A DNA stretch of 64,000 nucleotides from Pseudopyrenochaeta lycopersici (taxonomy: Eukaryota; Ascomycota; Dothideomycetes; Pleosporales; Pseudopyrenochaetaceae). Below, one piece after another: positions 10,315 through 20,420 of this stretch. The position numbers and the translations under genes were made by a program. Below the pieces are notes generated by a model. It was given only the letters and a program-made list of their open reading frames with translations, made no database searches and was not told the DNA's origin. The stretch spans positions 310,001-374,000 of the forward strand of contig NHZP01000043.1 in the NCBI GenBank assembly GCA_003313425.1, given 5' to 3'. Within the stretch, counting starts at the first letter, position 1; the number at the start of each line of letters is the position of its first letter.

Positions 10315-10570
10315 AGAACCGTGAAAATCAAGCATGTTTTCCGTGTGGCAAGATTAGTATATGTATATACTTATATAAATATATTGTTATATTCGCCTAC
10401 TGTTCTATCACAGAACAATTTCTCTATTCTGTTAGACAAGGCTGAAAGTTACTTAAGTTCTTTAACATTCTATTTTCATTGCTGCTTGGCTTCTATTGCT
10501 CTAAAATATTCCGAGCCCTAAGTAGTTATGCGTCTAAGTCAGTTACTTTCTATATTGTTGCAGTAGCAAG

Positions 10571-10972
10571 ATGTTGCTGTTCAAATGTGTATCAGTAATG
10601 AATAGAGCAACTGATTCCTTTTTAGACATTTTCTTCGGGCTTGTTGCGCCTCTGGCTCTCGCCCAAACTCAGTGCCAGCAATACACTCTGGGCGACACTA
10701 CTACTGGGGTATTCAACGGCCTACCGCAATGCATATGCCCAGGCGCCTGCCGTATCATGGAGTGGATCTCCCCCTCAAACGTTCAAATGTGCTGCGAGGT
10801 TTCAGTTACAAACGGCAATGGTATCCAATCGCGATGCTACTACGGTGGAGCTCAAGGACCCCAGTGCAACCGTGCGAGACAATTTTCAATTGAGGATTTC
10901 AACAGGTACAAGGTGTTGAGTTTTGGGCAAACGTGCCAGTCTAGTCAAGGCACAGTGTGTGCTGGCTCTTAG
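10571..10972 (+). CDS. small secreted cysteine-rich protein (10 Cys), effector-like
   Basis: The ORF gives 133 residues unspliced. A 39-nt GT-AG intron is possible at 10587-10625 (GTGTAT ... CTGAT branch ... TTTTTAG). It keeps the frame and turns the N-terminus into an ideal signal peptide beginning MLLFK and ending LALA before QTQC. The mature part of about 100 residues holds ten cysteines (QC, CIC, GAC, MCC, RC, QC, TC, VC), enough for five disulfides, and has no membrane segment. It is probably secreted and stabilised by disulfides. I recognise no named family. An effector or antimicrobial role is inference from size, cysteine content and the repeat-rich setting. Intron length is at the short limit for fungi, so the start region is the least certain part. 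Confidence 0.62.
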   Translation: MLLFKCVSVMNRATDSFLDIFFGLVAPLALAQTQCQQYTLGDTTTGVFNGLPQCICPGACRIMEWISPSNVQMCCEVSVTNGNGIQSRCYYGGAQGPQCNRARQFSIEDFNRYKVLSFGQTCQSSQGTVCAGS

Positions 10973-11112
10973 GGGCTTCGAGCAGGAGCAGGAGTTCTTT
11001 GTCTGGCTCATAATTCAGCGCGAGAAAACATTGTGTTCCTAAGAATCAGACTAGTTATAGCCACTTCTAACTTCAGTCGTTTGTTCACTCCATCGCTGCA
11101 TTGTAGAGGTTG

Positions 11113-11113
<1 letters not shown>

Positions 11114-11150
<37 letters not shown>
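11114..11150. repeat. (CT)n microsatellite
   Basis: A pure CT dinucleotide run of about 18 copies, 140 bp downstream of the cysteine-rich gene. Confidence 0.95.
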
Positions 11151-11155
<5 letters not shown>

Positions 11156-11341
11156 TAGCGAAAACCCCACTACAACACCAGCACTTAGCGTCCAAAAAAG
11201 GGAATAAAAATTCGGGGCTATATACTTTCAATGCACTCTTTTCACTTCCTACAACTAGAATAGTTTAATCTTGCTTCGTTGTTGCGTTGTAGTGCATCAA
11301 AGTTGGGGTGGTTTTGGCTGCAGGGAGGGCGCTATACCACT

Positions 11342-11430
11342 CTGGATTTCGACGACAAACTAAGCCTATCTCAGATTTCGACGACACCCTAAGCCCAATC
11401 TAGATTTTAACGACACCACTAAGCCTGATT
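11342..11430. repeat. three tandem ~30-bp units
   Basis: Three imperfect copies starting at 11342, 11370 and 11400, each with gatttcgacgacac/aac followed by taagcc. The third copy has C-to-T and G-to-A changes. No reading frame runs through them. Confidence 0.65.
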
Positions 11431-12239
11431 CTACACTAGCAGTGCGATTATACTCCCATATGAATTTGCCCAAAATTGTATTATGTTTTTCGCTGCATCT
11501 CGTTGTATTATACGCGCAATTTCTGCAGCCATCATATGTGTAGTTGAGGGTGGTAAGGTCTGATATTACAGGGTAGGTGGGTGCTCGCGCAAGCAAGCAG
11601 GGCTCGCATAACGGAAGGGCCCGCAACTAAGTAGCAACATTGCACTTGGAGCACCCACGTACAAACATATATACAAGACTTAGGTTAGCAAGGTAAAATT
11701 CTGGACTTTGCTGCTACCTTGGTATTTCGAACCACATCACGGATGAAATGGGTCGAGGGGCCTAAAACTGCTTAGGGGGCGCTTAAAGCTGCTCACAAGA
11801 TGCTTACACTAGTCTAGCCATGCCCTATGGGGGCTACGGCAAATTCTACCTTTTTGTTAGCGGCGCGCAAATGAGACACGGAAAAGGTAGACTTTCTCAG
11901 AGGTCTCTTAGGTATGTAGCTAACGTGGGAGAGTTGGTGAAGGCTGGGAACACCCTTTTTCATGCGCATAACAAAAAGTTAGAAACTCCCAGAGGTCCCT
12001 CCTCTATGAACTGGTGTGGGAGCGTAGATTAGAGATGGCTTGAGCCGCTGACGTTTGATGCCGGAGAGAGTTCCGGAGTGACCCAGTAACCAAAAAAGCA
12101 ACGAGAGTGTGTGACTTGAATCCTGTTTACAAGCTTTGTTCGTTCAACTAAAACTATATACATTACTTTGTGGGTTTATGTTCCTTTCGTACCCGTCTTA
12201 GCTATACTATTATCTTTCTAAATTAACCGTTGGTTTACA
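11431..12239. other. intergenic, no gene supported
   Basis: Only short open frames without recognisable features. No RNA gene was identified. Confidence 0.4.
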
Positions 12240-14597
12240 ATGTCAGCAATGGGTACCAACAGACCGAAAAAGCGAGGTCGGCCGGCCAAATATGCTTCTA
12301 CAGACGAAAAGAAAGCCGCGAACGCGCAAAGGAGACGCATCCAGAGAAAGAACAAGGATGCAGGAGCACAAGAAGTGCAATTTCAGCAACACTACATTAC
12401 AGGCCCAGGGCAGGCCGCATTCTTTTGGCCACCTTCAACACAACTTGTTTCGGGTGGGCCATCTACGCTTGAAAGAGTAGTAGGTGCTGCTTCAAAATTG
12501 CCACGAAGGACTAATACCGAATGAGAGCAATGACATTGGAGAACTCCTTTCACCACTTAGCCCTTTGGGCAGCCCTTCCCTGGACCCGATATCTACTGAG
12601 ATTGATGACGTTACGGACCATCCTCTGGCTAGCAGTGAGATGCCTATGGATACTGGAGGGTCGGGTGAAGTAGAATGCGACGATATTGTGACGATTAGCG
12701 ATGGAATGGGCGCCATTAATGAAGACGGGGATAGTATCATAAATAACGTGGCTATGGACGAGACTGAGAAAGTTGGCAAAGTCGCAGATCGATTGGTGGA
12801 CCAGCTAATTCGACATCAGGGATGCTGCAAGCTCTGTCACCAGCAACTTCAAGAGGAGCATGCAGAATCCCATTCAAATCATGTTGGTCTCCGGGAATAC
12901 CTAGACGAGATCGAAGAGGCTGTGGATTGTCCGGATGTACTAGGGTCGAAGACCATGGCGACCCACGAATCAAAGCTTGCTAGCCAAATGGATGGAGTAT
13001 CTAGGCGCCACCTATACTGTGGACTTGGCAAGGAGGATGTTTCGCCGGTCCATATCTGTTTGGAGACGGACGACCAAGCGACTGTAACCGCTGAGGTCGC
13101 GTTCGATATTGATAGCGTCCTTGGTTTTCCCAGCAGTCTAGGCGTTGCGAAGCAAGGCATTCGTTGGAATCCTACGCAGATGGCGGTTTCGGACCTGCGA
13201 TCAGACTTACACCTTGACAGCCGCCTAGCGCATTACGTTGATAGCCACGGCCACGCTCACTCGTTACGGAAGCCATTGCATCAACTGCCACATTATATCT
13301 TTGGACGGTTAGTGGGCTTTGAAGACGTTTCTCTGTACCTGTTTTTCCCACACCTCTACCGAGAAGAGCAGAAGGTAAGCCGTCTTTTAGATGATGACTT
13401 CCGCACATGGATGGATCGGATCCTGCTCCCAGTCATATACCAATACCACGGTAGTTCGCTCGCGCAGCACTATCCATCTAGCTATGATCATGCACGATGC
13501 AACTCGACGGCTCGGGGAGTGGAGGCACGATCACAGCGGACAGATGCGACGCCACGGCAGCAGCTTCTTTTCCATTTCCTCCCGCCAGACTCCCTTCACA
13601 CGATGTGGGAGACGATCCTCCAGGCCGTTGAACGTCCTGGATTGCAGCAATTTCGTGGTGTCTTCCTCTTCCTCCAGGGTAACAACCTTAAATGCCTCAC
13701 CAAAGACTCGACCTGGAGAGAGATGACCTCGCGTTTTGACAAATACTGGATTGGGGCTGTTACAGAGCGTTATATGACCTCAGACGCTTACCTTGACGCG
13801 GGCAAAGAAGTGTGCTCGGCACAGGAATCCCACGTTGCACCTATGAACGAGGCGGAAGATAGCGAAGACGAGACCCTAGCAACAACGTTAATGTGGAAGC
13901 GATGTTGCCTCGAGACTTACAGCGAGTGGATGCAAGGTTGGCACGGCCAAGAAGCAGATGGGCATCGGAAAACTTTCTACCCTTTTAGCATGCTACACGA
14001 GAGCGGAAGTCTGACAATCGAGACCCATCGGGGTTCGAAAAGCCGCGGAGGCGGGCTCCTATATAGTCAGTTTTACCCTAGCATCAAGGGTCCTGTCGCG
14101 TTGATCCGGGCGTATCTCTACACCAAACTCCGCTGTCACTACGCCATTTCAGGATCAACGCAGAAGTGCTTTGGCACGCGGGAGGAGCATCGTGTCTCAA
14201 AGTCGTTGTTTGGTCATATTGACGCTCGATTCGAACAGCGGCAGCTCCACACGCAACGCTTCCGACAGGCGCAAGACCGCAATCCGTCACACTACACGTT
14301 CACAACTACCACCCTGTTGGATTGGTTGCGATGGAACATTAACAAATTCTGCGTTGAGTTTGAGATGGTCTACGGCCTCAACGACCGCCATTTTGTCACG
14401 TGGGAGCATACTCGAACCATGCTTATGTTCTTGCGATGTCTCCAGTTCTCCTACTCCGGCGGCCTGATCCAGCAGGCCGGCGCCTTTGGCAGGACGTGCG
14501 GTTAGAGAGCAACGTCAACCAGCCAGACGGGCTGCGGCGGTATGAGGGCTTGGGGTTTCGCGACAGCATGATACGACATGGCTATGTGTCGCACTGA
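12240..14597 (+). pseudogene. AT-hook orphan protein gene, frameshifted and cut at its 3' end by a Copia LTR
   Basis: Frame 1 (12240-12524) starts MSAMGTNRPKKRGRPAKYA, an AT-hook-like basic DNA-binding start. A second frame (12484-14505) carries about 670 residues, including a CCKLCHQQL cysteine pair and a late conserved-looking block (SQFYPSIKGPVALIRAYL; TWEHTRTMLMFLRCLQ). A third frame resumes at about 14470-14597 (LWQDVRLES, GLRRYEGLGFRDSMIRHGY). Two frameshifts, near 12484-12525 and near 14490, are needed to read one protein. The coding sequence ends abruptly at the LTR at 14587. I do not recognise a named domain. The AT-hook start and repeat setting suggest a protein encoded by a mobile element, but this is inference. 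Confidence 0.6.
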
Positions 14598-14790
14598 AGG
14601 TGTTAACTGAACAGTGAAAATGATTGGGATATGAGGCACAAAGTTAAGATGGTTTTTGTGATTGTATTTGTGTGTACGACAATGTGTGTCGTCTGTTTTT
14701 TTAAGAGATGGCACAAGTCTCTAAGTCTTTTATGAAGACATCACGTGGACTGCTAAGCGAACTACTGCCCTTGGCCAATGGCGTGCGACA
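14587..14790 (-). repeat. 3' LTR of Copia element
   Basis: 204 bp, TG...CA bounded. Identical to the LTR at 20218-20420 apart from one extra T (seven against six) near position 14700. Confidence 0.95.
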
Positions 14791-14804
14791 CACCCCCCCA
14801 GATT

Positions 14805-17800
14805 TCACTCCGTATCAGATGAAGTCTGGATATCTGTGCTGTATTCCATATCCACGTCACCAGGGTTTACCTGTGCTGATATGTCAACCAGACCCAATTG
14901 CTTCATGAATTGCGAGTGCTTTTCTGTTGAGAGTGGTTTGGTAAAACCATCCGCCGGCATGCTAGTTGTTGGTACCCACTGTACCTTTATTTTGCCTTCT
15001 TGATGGATCTGTCTAAGCCAGAGGTTGTGTATGTCGACATGTTTAAGTTTTGACGTCAGTTGTGGTCGTTCCTTCTGGATCAGGCCCACCGTTTGTTGAT
15101 TATCACAGAGTATGCTGGGCAGGTGTTCTGGGTCAAATTCAATGTTGGCGAATAGCCGATATAGGGCAATTGTCTCCCTCGCTGTATGAGACAGCGATAA
15201 AAGCTCAGCTTCAGTTGTTGACGTGGTTACAGTCTTCTGTTTGGAGGACTGCCACATGATCGGTCCATTAAACAACCTCATCAGGTAACCCTGGGTGGAT
15301 TTTCGAGTCTCTGTATCATCCGCGAACGACGCATCGCTGGACACCAACAGCACTTCATCATCTTTCTCTACATCCAGGGCGTTGTTGGCCGCAGGGTCTG
15401 AGAACTCGATGGCATAGTACTTTGTGGTCTGTAGATAGGAGAGTACTCGATTTGCATACCGCAGGTGCTCTGGCGATGGGTTTAGTGTGAACTGACCTAA
15501 CTGGCTGGCTGCAAAGGAGATATCTGGCCTTGTGACGACTGCCGGATAGAGAATTGATCCTACCTTTTCTTGCATCTCCATGATCTGTTGGTTAGTGGCC
15601 TGTCCTTCATAAGGTAAGGGGTGGTATGACGAAGGCAGAGGTGTTGTAATCGGCTTCGTCTCATCAATCCCGAACTTGACGCAGATTTTGTCGATGTAAC
15701 CGTCCTGGCAGATCCAGAGCTTTTTTGCTTTGAGGTCTCTTCGGATTCGGATGTTAAGGAAAGATGATGCTTCTCCGAGATCCTTGATGTCGTACTTGTT
15801 GTGTACGGCTTCTTTGAATTGCTGCAATTGTTGGTGCTTGTTTTGTGGTGCAATGATGAGCATGTCGTCCACGAAGAGAAAGAGAACCAGCTTGGTTTCT
15901 TTGTTGACCATAATGCATGGTTCTTCTGGACATGATTGAAAACCGAGTCGTTGTAGAAACGATACAAGTTCTTTGTACCAGAGCTTTGGCGACTTGCGCA
16001 GACCGTACAGTGCCTTGAGCAATCTCCACACCTTTCCTGGTCGACCGTACCCTGGCGGGCATGTTGTGTAGATCTCTTCGTCCATGTCGGCATTGATAAA
16101 CGCGTTCTTGAAGTCGATTTGGTGACAGATAAGCCCGTATGCACAGACAATGGCCATAAGTATGCGGAAGCTTCGATAGGCGCCGGTGGCCGCATAAATG
16201 TCTTCGCCCGTGTGGTGTTGAAGATCACCTCGTGCACAGATTCGTGCCTTGTGCTTGTCCAGGTATCCTCCTTGGTCGAACTTGTACGTAAAGACCCATT
16301 TGAGTGGTAGGACCTGCTTGTCTACAGGATGATCTACAAGCTCGAACGCTCCCTTTTCTTCAAGTGATTTGATTTCTCGATCTGCTGCCTTTTTAAATCC
16401 TTCCCTTTCTGGATGCCGTTTAAGCTGATACCAGGATTCAGGAGGTGGCGGTAGATCCTTTCGATGCGTTTTCATGGTTCCTGCTTGTGCGAACGCATGT
16501 GCAACCTGTTCTCCGACCTTCGCTCGTTCTAGGCGTAACGCGTGAGCCTGCTGTCGAGCTCTCTTGTGGACCCGGTTGGGTGTGAGAGTCAGGTTGAATG
16601 TGTCGATTGCATCGTGTCCTCTCTTCGAGATTTTGATAGCTCTGCCAGATGATGATCGAAGATTCTCGAGTGCTAAAGCTTCTGTGCCTCTTTCGGTTCT
16701 TGTGATAGACACTGGACTTGGAGGAGATTGAGCAACTGATGCTTGTGTCCGAGCCTCTTCTGTTCCTGTTGGTTGTAGTGAGCCCTCAGGTGTTGGGAGA
16801 GGTAGATGAAGCGTTTCAGTGTTCTGCTGTGTCGCGTCCTCCATGATCAGCAGTGGGTCTATGTCTTCTTCGTCGAGGTCGATCTCGTTTATGATGATCG
16901 AAAGAGCTTGTCTTGACTCTGGGACTGTTGTGTCAAAATCTGGATTGTACATGACCTTTTCATCGATCTGCACATCTCTGGATATAACCACGCGGTTGAG
17001 GTGGGGAATCCAGACCTTGTAGATGTTTGTGGCTTCTAAGCCGACGAGCCAACCCTTGATTGCCTTCTCTTGTAGCTTCGCTTTCCTGGGACGGTATTTC
17101 TTGTTCTTGATTAAGACGTAGGCGAGCGAACCAATGGTTCTGAATTGAGATAGGTTCGGTCTGCGATTGTGAACCATTTCGTATGGTGTTTGCCATTGTT
17201 TTCGTTGAATTGGAATGCGATTGAGAAGTCGGGTGGCGTGAGCAACGATGTAAGGCCAGAGCTTTTGAGGGAGGTTACCCTGTATCCGAAGCTTGCGGGC
17301 GATGGTCATGATCACCCCCCCAGAACGTTCGGCAGAGCTGTTCTGATCTGGAGTGTCAGGTGGAGATGGGTTGTGAGTGATCCCTCTTTTTGCGACCAGA
17401 GCTTTCCAGGCCTCTCCAAGCCCTTTTTCGCCGTCAGATTGGATGTATCGGGTAGTAAAGCCCCAGTTATCGTTGGTCATGGTAAAGAACTCTTGTGTAA
17501 TTGAGATGAGAATCTCTTGAGATTTGGTCGGAAGGTTGAAGGAGATGTGGTAGCCGCAGTAGCTGCAATAGAAATGAGCCACCCATGAGTCAGCATTGAA
17601 TGCTTCCTCCATGTCGATCAGATCGAAGTGAACCTTCTCGAACGGATAGGTTCCTTTCCAGATCGGTATGTGTGATATTGTATTGTGTGCTTGCGCCAAT
17701 TGGCATTGTTCACAGAGTTCCGTATTGCGTTGGAAGTCGCGGGTGTCAAGAGCTACACCTTCGACTGCTTCTGGCATGTGTTCCAGGGCTTCTTTTCGGA

Positions 17801-18545
17801 TATGGCCTAGTCTTGCATGCCAAACATCCATCGAAGCTATTGCCACTGGAGGTTTACGTGCCTTGGTGGCCATGGCAAAGGACCGTTCTGCAGACCCTTG
17901 TGTTTCGGCATTTATAATCGCATCCTTGATATGTGGTTCGACAACACGGAATGCGCCATGTTTTGTCAGTTTAAAGGCGTTCGATCCATCCGAGTACTCC
18001 ATCCAGCATGTTCTAGTATTGAAGAATAGGCCCTGTTGCTCAAGAGCATGTGCATTGATCAGGTTCCAGTGGAATCCAGGGACATATGCGACGTTGTGCA
18101 GGTACAATAGGTTTGGACCTGACGGAGTGTGGATATGAACTGCGACCTCACCAGTGCCTGCAACATAAGTTTCGGAGTCGCCAAATTGGATGGTCTCGTC
18201 GTACGACGGATTGTAATTTATGAACCGTGATAGGTCGTTACAGACATGGGTGTCTGCACAGTTATCGAGTCGGAAATTGCCATCGAACTCGTTTGATGTT
18301 GCAGTGTTGAAAGCAAATCGAACGGTACTGTATGCCGCTTTCGATATTTGTGACTGGGTAGTGTTCGAAGCCTCTTGATTGTACGATGTACTGTTGGGTT
18401 GATTTGAAGCTCTTTTGGGCCAGAAGTTTGGTAAAGCGATGCCCAGCTTCTTGAAGCATCTTTCGATGTTCATACGTAGACGTCTGTTGCCGTTGACGGA
18501 GGTGATGATTTTTTGATTGGATTTGGATAATTGGAGTCCATCCAT
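14805..18545 (-). CDS. Copia pol: protease, integrase, reverse transcriptase, RNase H
   Basis: About 1240 residues, open throughout. Protease: LDNCADTHVCND, with the catalytic Asp in an atypical DNCA context. Integrase: HHCC zinc finger (WHARLGHI...CEQCQLAQ), then D in HFDLIDM, D in YIQSDGEKG and E in SSAERSGG. RT: KWVFTYKFDQGG, QIDFKNAFINADMDEEIY, and the active-site box FLFVDDMLI. RNase H: SSDASFADD, TTSTTEAELLSLS, LCDNQQTV. The end DGFTKPL is the usual Copia terminus. Upstream residues overlap gag in the +1 frame. The ORF is translated either by a +1 shift from gag or after loss of a single-base frameshift. Nothing else looks damaged, in line with the near-identical LTRs. Confidence 0.94.
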   Translation of the reverse strand: MDGLQLSKSNQKIITSVNGNRRLRMNIERCFKKLGIALPNFWPKRASNQPNSTSYNQEASNTTQSQISKAAYSTVRFAFNTATSNEFDGNFRLDNCADTHVCNDLSRFINYNPSYDETIQFGDSETYVAGTGEVAVHIHTPSGPNLLYLHNVAYVPGFHWNLINAHALEQQGLFFNTRTCWMEYSDGSNAFKLTKHGAFRVVEPHIKDAIINAETQGSAERSFAMATKARKPPVAIASMDVWHARLGHIRKEALEHMPEAVEGVALDTRDFQRNTELCEQCQLAQAHNTISHIPIWKGTYPFEKVHFDLIDMEEAFNADSWVAHFYCSYCGYHISFNLPTKSQEILISITQEFFTMTNDNWGFTTRYIQSDGEKGLGEAWKALVAKRGITHNPSPPDTPDQNSSAERSGGVIMTIARKLRIQGNLPQKLWPYIVAHATRLLNRIPIQRKQWQTPYEMVHNRRPNLSQFRTIGSLAYVLIKNKKYRPRKAKLQEKAIKGWLVGLEATNIYKVWIPHLNRVVISRDVQIDEKVMYNPDFDTTVPESRQALSIIINEIDLDEEDIDPLLIMEDATQQNTETLHLPLPTPEGSLQPTGTEEARTQASVAQSPPSPVSITRTERGTEALALENLRSSSGRAIKISKRGHDAIDTFNLTLTPNRVHKRARQQAHALRLERAKVGEQVAHAFAQAGTMKTHRKDLPPPPESWYQLKRHPEREGFKKAADREIKSLEEKGAFELVDHPVDKQVLPLKWVFTYKFDQGGYLDKHKARICARGDLQHHTGEDIYAATGAYRSFRILMAIVCAYGLICHQIDFKNAFINADMDEEIYTTCPPGYGRPGKVWRLLKALYGLRKSPKLWYKELVSFLQRLGFQSCPEEPCIMVNKETKLVLFLFVDDMLIIAPQNKHQQLQQFKEAVHNKYDIKDLGEASSFLNIRIRRDLKAKKLWICQDGYIDKICVKFGIDETKPITTPLPSSYHPLPYEGQATNQQIMEMQEKVGSILYPAVVTRPDISFAASQLGQFTLNPSPEHLRYANRVLSYLQTTKYYAIEFSDPAANNALDVEKDDEVLLVSSDASFADDTETRKSTQGYLMRLFNGPIMWQSSKQKTVTTSTTEAELLSLSHTARETIALYRLFANIEFDPEHLPSILCDNQQTVGLIQKERPQLTSKLKHVDIHNLWLRQIHQEGKIKVQWVPTTSMPADGFTKPLSTEKHSQFMKQLGLVDISAQVNPGDVDMEYSTDIQTSSDTE

Positions 18546-19638
18546 CGGGTGCTTTAGACTGATTGAGGTAATAACAGTCTGGATATATGTGCATCATGCC
18601 ACATACACATTTGCGGAGAGTATTCGAAGATGAAGACTCCTTGTGTTGTTTCTTCAGCGGACGCTGGACTTCATCGGTTGAACCTGATTCTCTCGTATGT
18701 TTCTCTCCTTGGAAGGTAGCATGTGCTGCGCGTCCTCGTCCACTCTTTTCTTTGGGTGGTGCCATTGTTCTAAACTGCCTGATGCAGAACCCGATGGTTA
18801 TCTTTTTATCGGAGAGAGTCGGGTTAATTTTGCGGAAGGTTTTCACAGCTCTATTGACTGTATTCTGAGCCTTCTGAACGATGGTGACTTCGCCATCTTC
18901 GCGGCTTTCTTCTCCTTCAGAATCAGTTGAACTTGTAATGGTGACAGAGCCATCACTGGCGTGATTGGGGTTGATCTCATTGAGTGCCGTGATAATCGCG
19001 TTTGAAATCTTTTCCATAGTTTTCGCAGCTTCTTTGATAAGGCCTTTCTCACTTTCTACTTGAGCTTCCTTGGACTTCATGTAGTTATAGAATGGTTGGT
19101 TGATTTCGTGAGATGCCTCAATGAAAGCATCACAGATCTGGGCCTCGCTGAGGTTCTCGATTTTGTAACGCTTCGCATTGTTAACAAGAGCGGGCCAGCG
19201 GCTAAGCCATTTGTCAAGACTAGTGTTACTAGGGCCTCTCTTAAGCTTCTCGAACTCAGTTCTAACATTCTGTTTTTGATCTTTCGCGGTGGGTTGAATG
19301 CTGTCGGCCAGCGCAATAAGTTTTCCTCGGACGTCATGGATTCCGAGGTAGTGCTGCTTAAACTCCTGACAGACGGTAATATCGATGCGATCAGAGACCT
19401 TGTCGTATCTCTTCTTTTCGCTTTCAAAGATGGCTTGCAGGCTGTGGTATTTCTGGATCGTGTCCTTGCTTGCTGAGTCTGATGGTTTGGTGGCAGTGAA
19501 GGCCAGGCTTTCAATCCCTTCTGGATCACAGTAGTTCCATACGTCATTGCGAACAGCAAGGTCCTCAATAGAGTTGATCCAGTTCGTCCAATCCTCACGG
19601 GAGTTGAGCAAGGTGAGATTATGGTCCTTGGTCGACAT
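18262..19638 (-). CDS. Copia gag (nucleocapsid)
   Basis: Starts at the ATG at 19638 (MSTKDHNLTLLNSREDW). An in-frame ATG at 19758 lies 120 bases upstream and is less likely. Copia gag hallmarks follow: NSIEDLAVRNDVW, a UBN2-like helical region (TEFEKLKRGPSNTSLDKWLSRW), an acidic linker with ESREDGEVTIV, and a terminal knuckle CVCGMMHIYPDC. True gag homology ends near APDGW (about 18530). From there to 18262 this frame reads the protease region out of frame, and the Copia-like residues (NQKIITSVNGNRRLRMNIE) lie in the +1 frame of pol. Gag packages element RNA in virus-like particles in the cytoplasm. Confidence 0.88.
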   Translation of the reverse strand: MSTKDHNLTLLNSREDWTNWINSIEDLAVRNDVWNYCDPEGIESLAFTATKPSDSASKDTIQKYHSLQAIFESEKKRYDKVSDRIDITVCQEFKQHYLGIHDVRGKLIALADSIQPTAKDQKQNVRTEFEKLKRGPSNTSLDKWLSRWPALVNNAKRYKIENLSEAQICDAFIEASHEINQPFYNYMKSKEAQVESEKGLIKEAAKTMEKISNAIITALNEINPNHASDGSVTITSSTDSEGEESREDGEVTIVQKAQNTVNRAVKTFRKINPTLSDKKITIGFCIRQFRTMAPPKEKSGRGRAAHATFQGEKHTRESGSTDEVQRPLKKQHKESSSSNTLRKCVCGMMHIYPDCYYLNQSKAPDGWTPIIQIQSKNHHLRQRQQTSTYEHRKMLQEAGHRFTKLLAQKSFKSTQQYIVQSRGFEHYPVTNIESGIQYRSICFQHCNIKRVRWQFPTR

Positions 19639-20194
19639 TTTTTTGATAATTTGAAATGAATTGTTGATGGGAGAATTTTTATTGTTTCTTTCCCAATAGC
19701 AAAAGGAGTATGGGTTCTGTCCTTTCGACCTATTGCTCTCAGAATCATGTTGGCCCATCTGTCTGGTCTTGGTCGGGACTCTCGGAAAGCCACATTTCGA
19801 GTATACAATATGCTGAGAAAAGGATGAGGTAAAGAGGATTAGATCCGAAGCATCCGTATGGCTGGATACAGTTGCTGACGCGTGCTGTATATGGCATCAT
19901 CGGATGTTGAGGATCGATCGGTCCGAATTGATTGTTCCGTCGTCTGTGATAGGTCAGCTTCTGGTTAATGAAGACAATCCTGAAGTTTAGGTGTTTTAGG
20001 AGTCTTTTAGGCCCATTTCATTGCTTGAATTTCATGTTGGTTCCTCTGAGGAGAACTTTGGGTTAAACGGTCTCCGTGGAGACGGTCGAGTTGATCATTC
20101 CCCGAGGTGTTCGAGTTAAAGAGAGCTCGTCATAATAGAGACGATTGAAGAGGAAGTGGATCTTAAAAGAGTTGAGTTATTGCTCAATAGCATT

Positions 20195-20217
20195 GGAAGC
20201 GTCTCCGGGCTCATAAC
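20195..20217 (-). promoter_or_regulatory. primer-binding site matching the anticodon arm of initiator tRNA-Met
   Basis: Directly inside the 5' LTR, the plus strand reads gcgtctccgggctcataac. The core gggctcataac is the anticodon stem-loop of eukaryotic initiator tRNA-Met (CAU anticodon), so the minus-strand element RNA would pair with an internal tRNA region and not its CCA end. Such half-tRNA priming is known for Drosophila copia and yeast Ty5. Confidence 0.75.
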
Positions 20218-20420
20218 TGTCGCACTGAAGGTGTTAACTGAACAGTGAAAATGATTGGGATATGAGGCACAAAGTTAAGATGGTTTTTGTGATTGTATTT
20301 GTGTGTACGACAATGTGTGTCGTCTGTTTTTTAAGAGATGGCACAAGTCTCTAAGTCTTTTATGAAGACATCACGTGGACTGCTAAGCGAACTACTGCCC
20401 TTGGCCAATGGCGTGCGACA
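20218..20420 (-). repeat. 5' LTR of Copia element
   Basis: 203 bp, the promoter-side LTR for the minus-strand element. Nearly identical to the LTR at 14587-14790. Confidence 0.95.

Larger units (their letters stand above)
14587..20420 (-). mobile_element. young Ty1/Copia LTR retrotransposon, minus strand
   Basis: A 5834-bp element bounded by LTRs that begin TGTCGCA and end TGCGACA, a perfect 7-bp inverted pair. The two LTRs (204 and 203 bp) differ by one T in a T-run. Internal order on the minus strand: PBS, gag, protease, integrase, reverse transcriptase, RNase H, purine tract. That integrase-before-RT order defines Copia. The tract TGGGGGGGTG next to the 3' LTR (14791-14800) is a fitting polypurine tract. 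No 5-bp target duplication is seen: ctatg precedes and tctaa follows. Confidence 0.95.

Noticed and set aside
18510..18530. A AAA AAT slippery heptamer in gag as a -1 frameshift site
   Set aside because: Codon counting shows that pol lies in the +1 frame relative to gag, so a -1 shift there would not reach pol.
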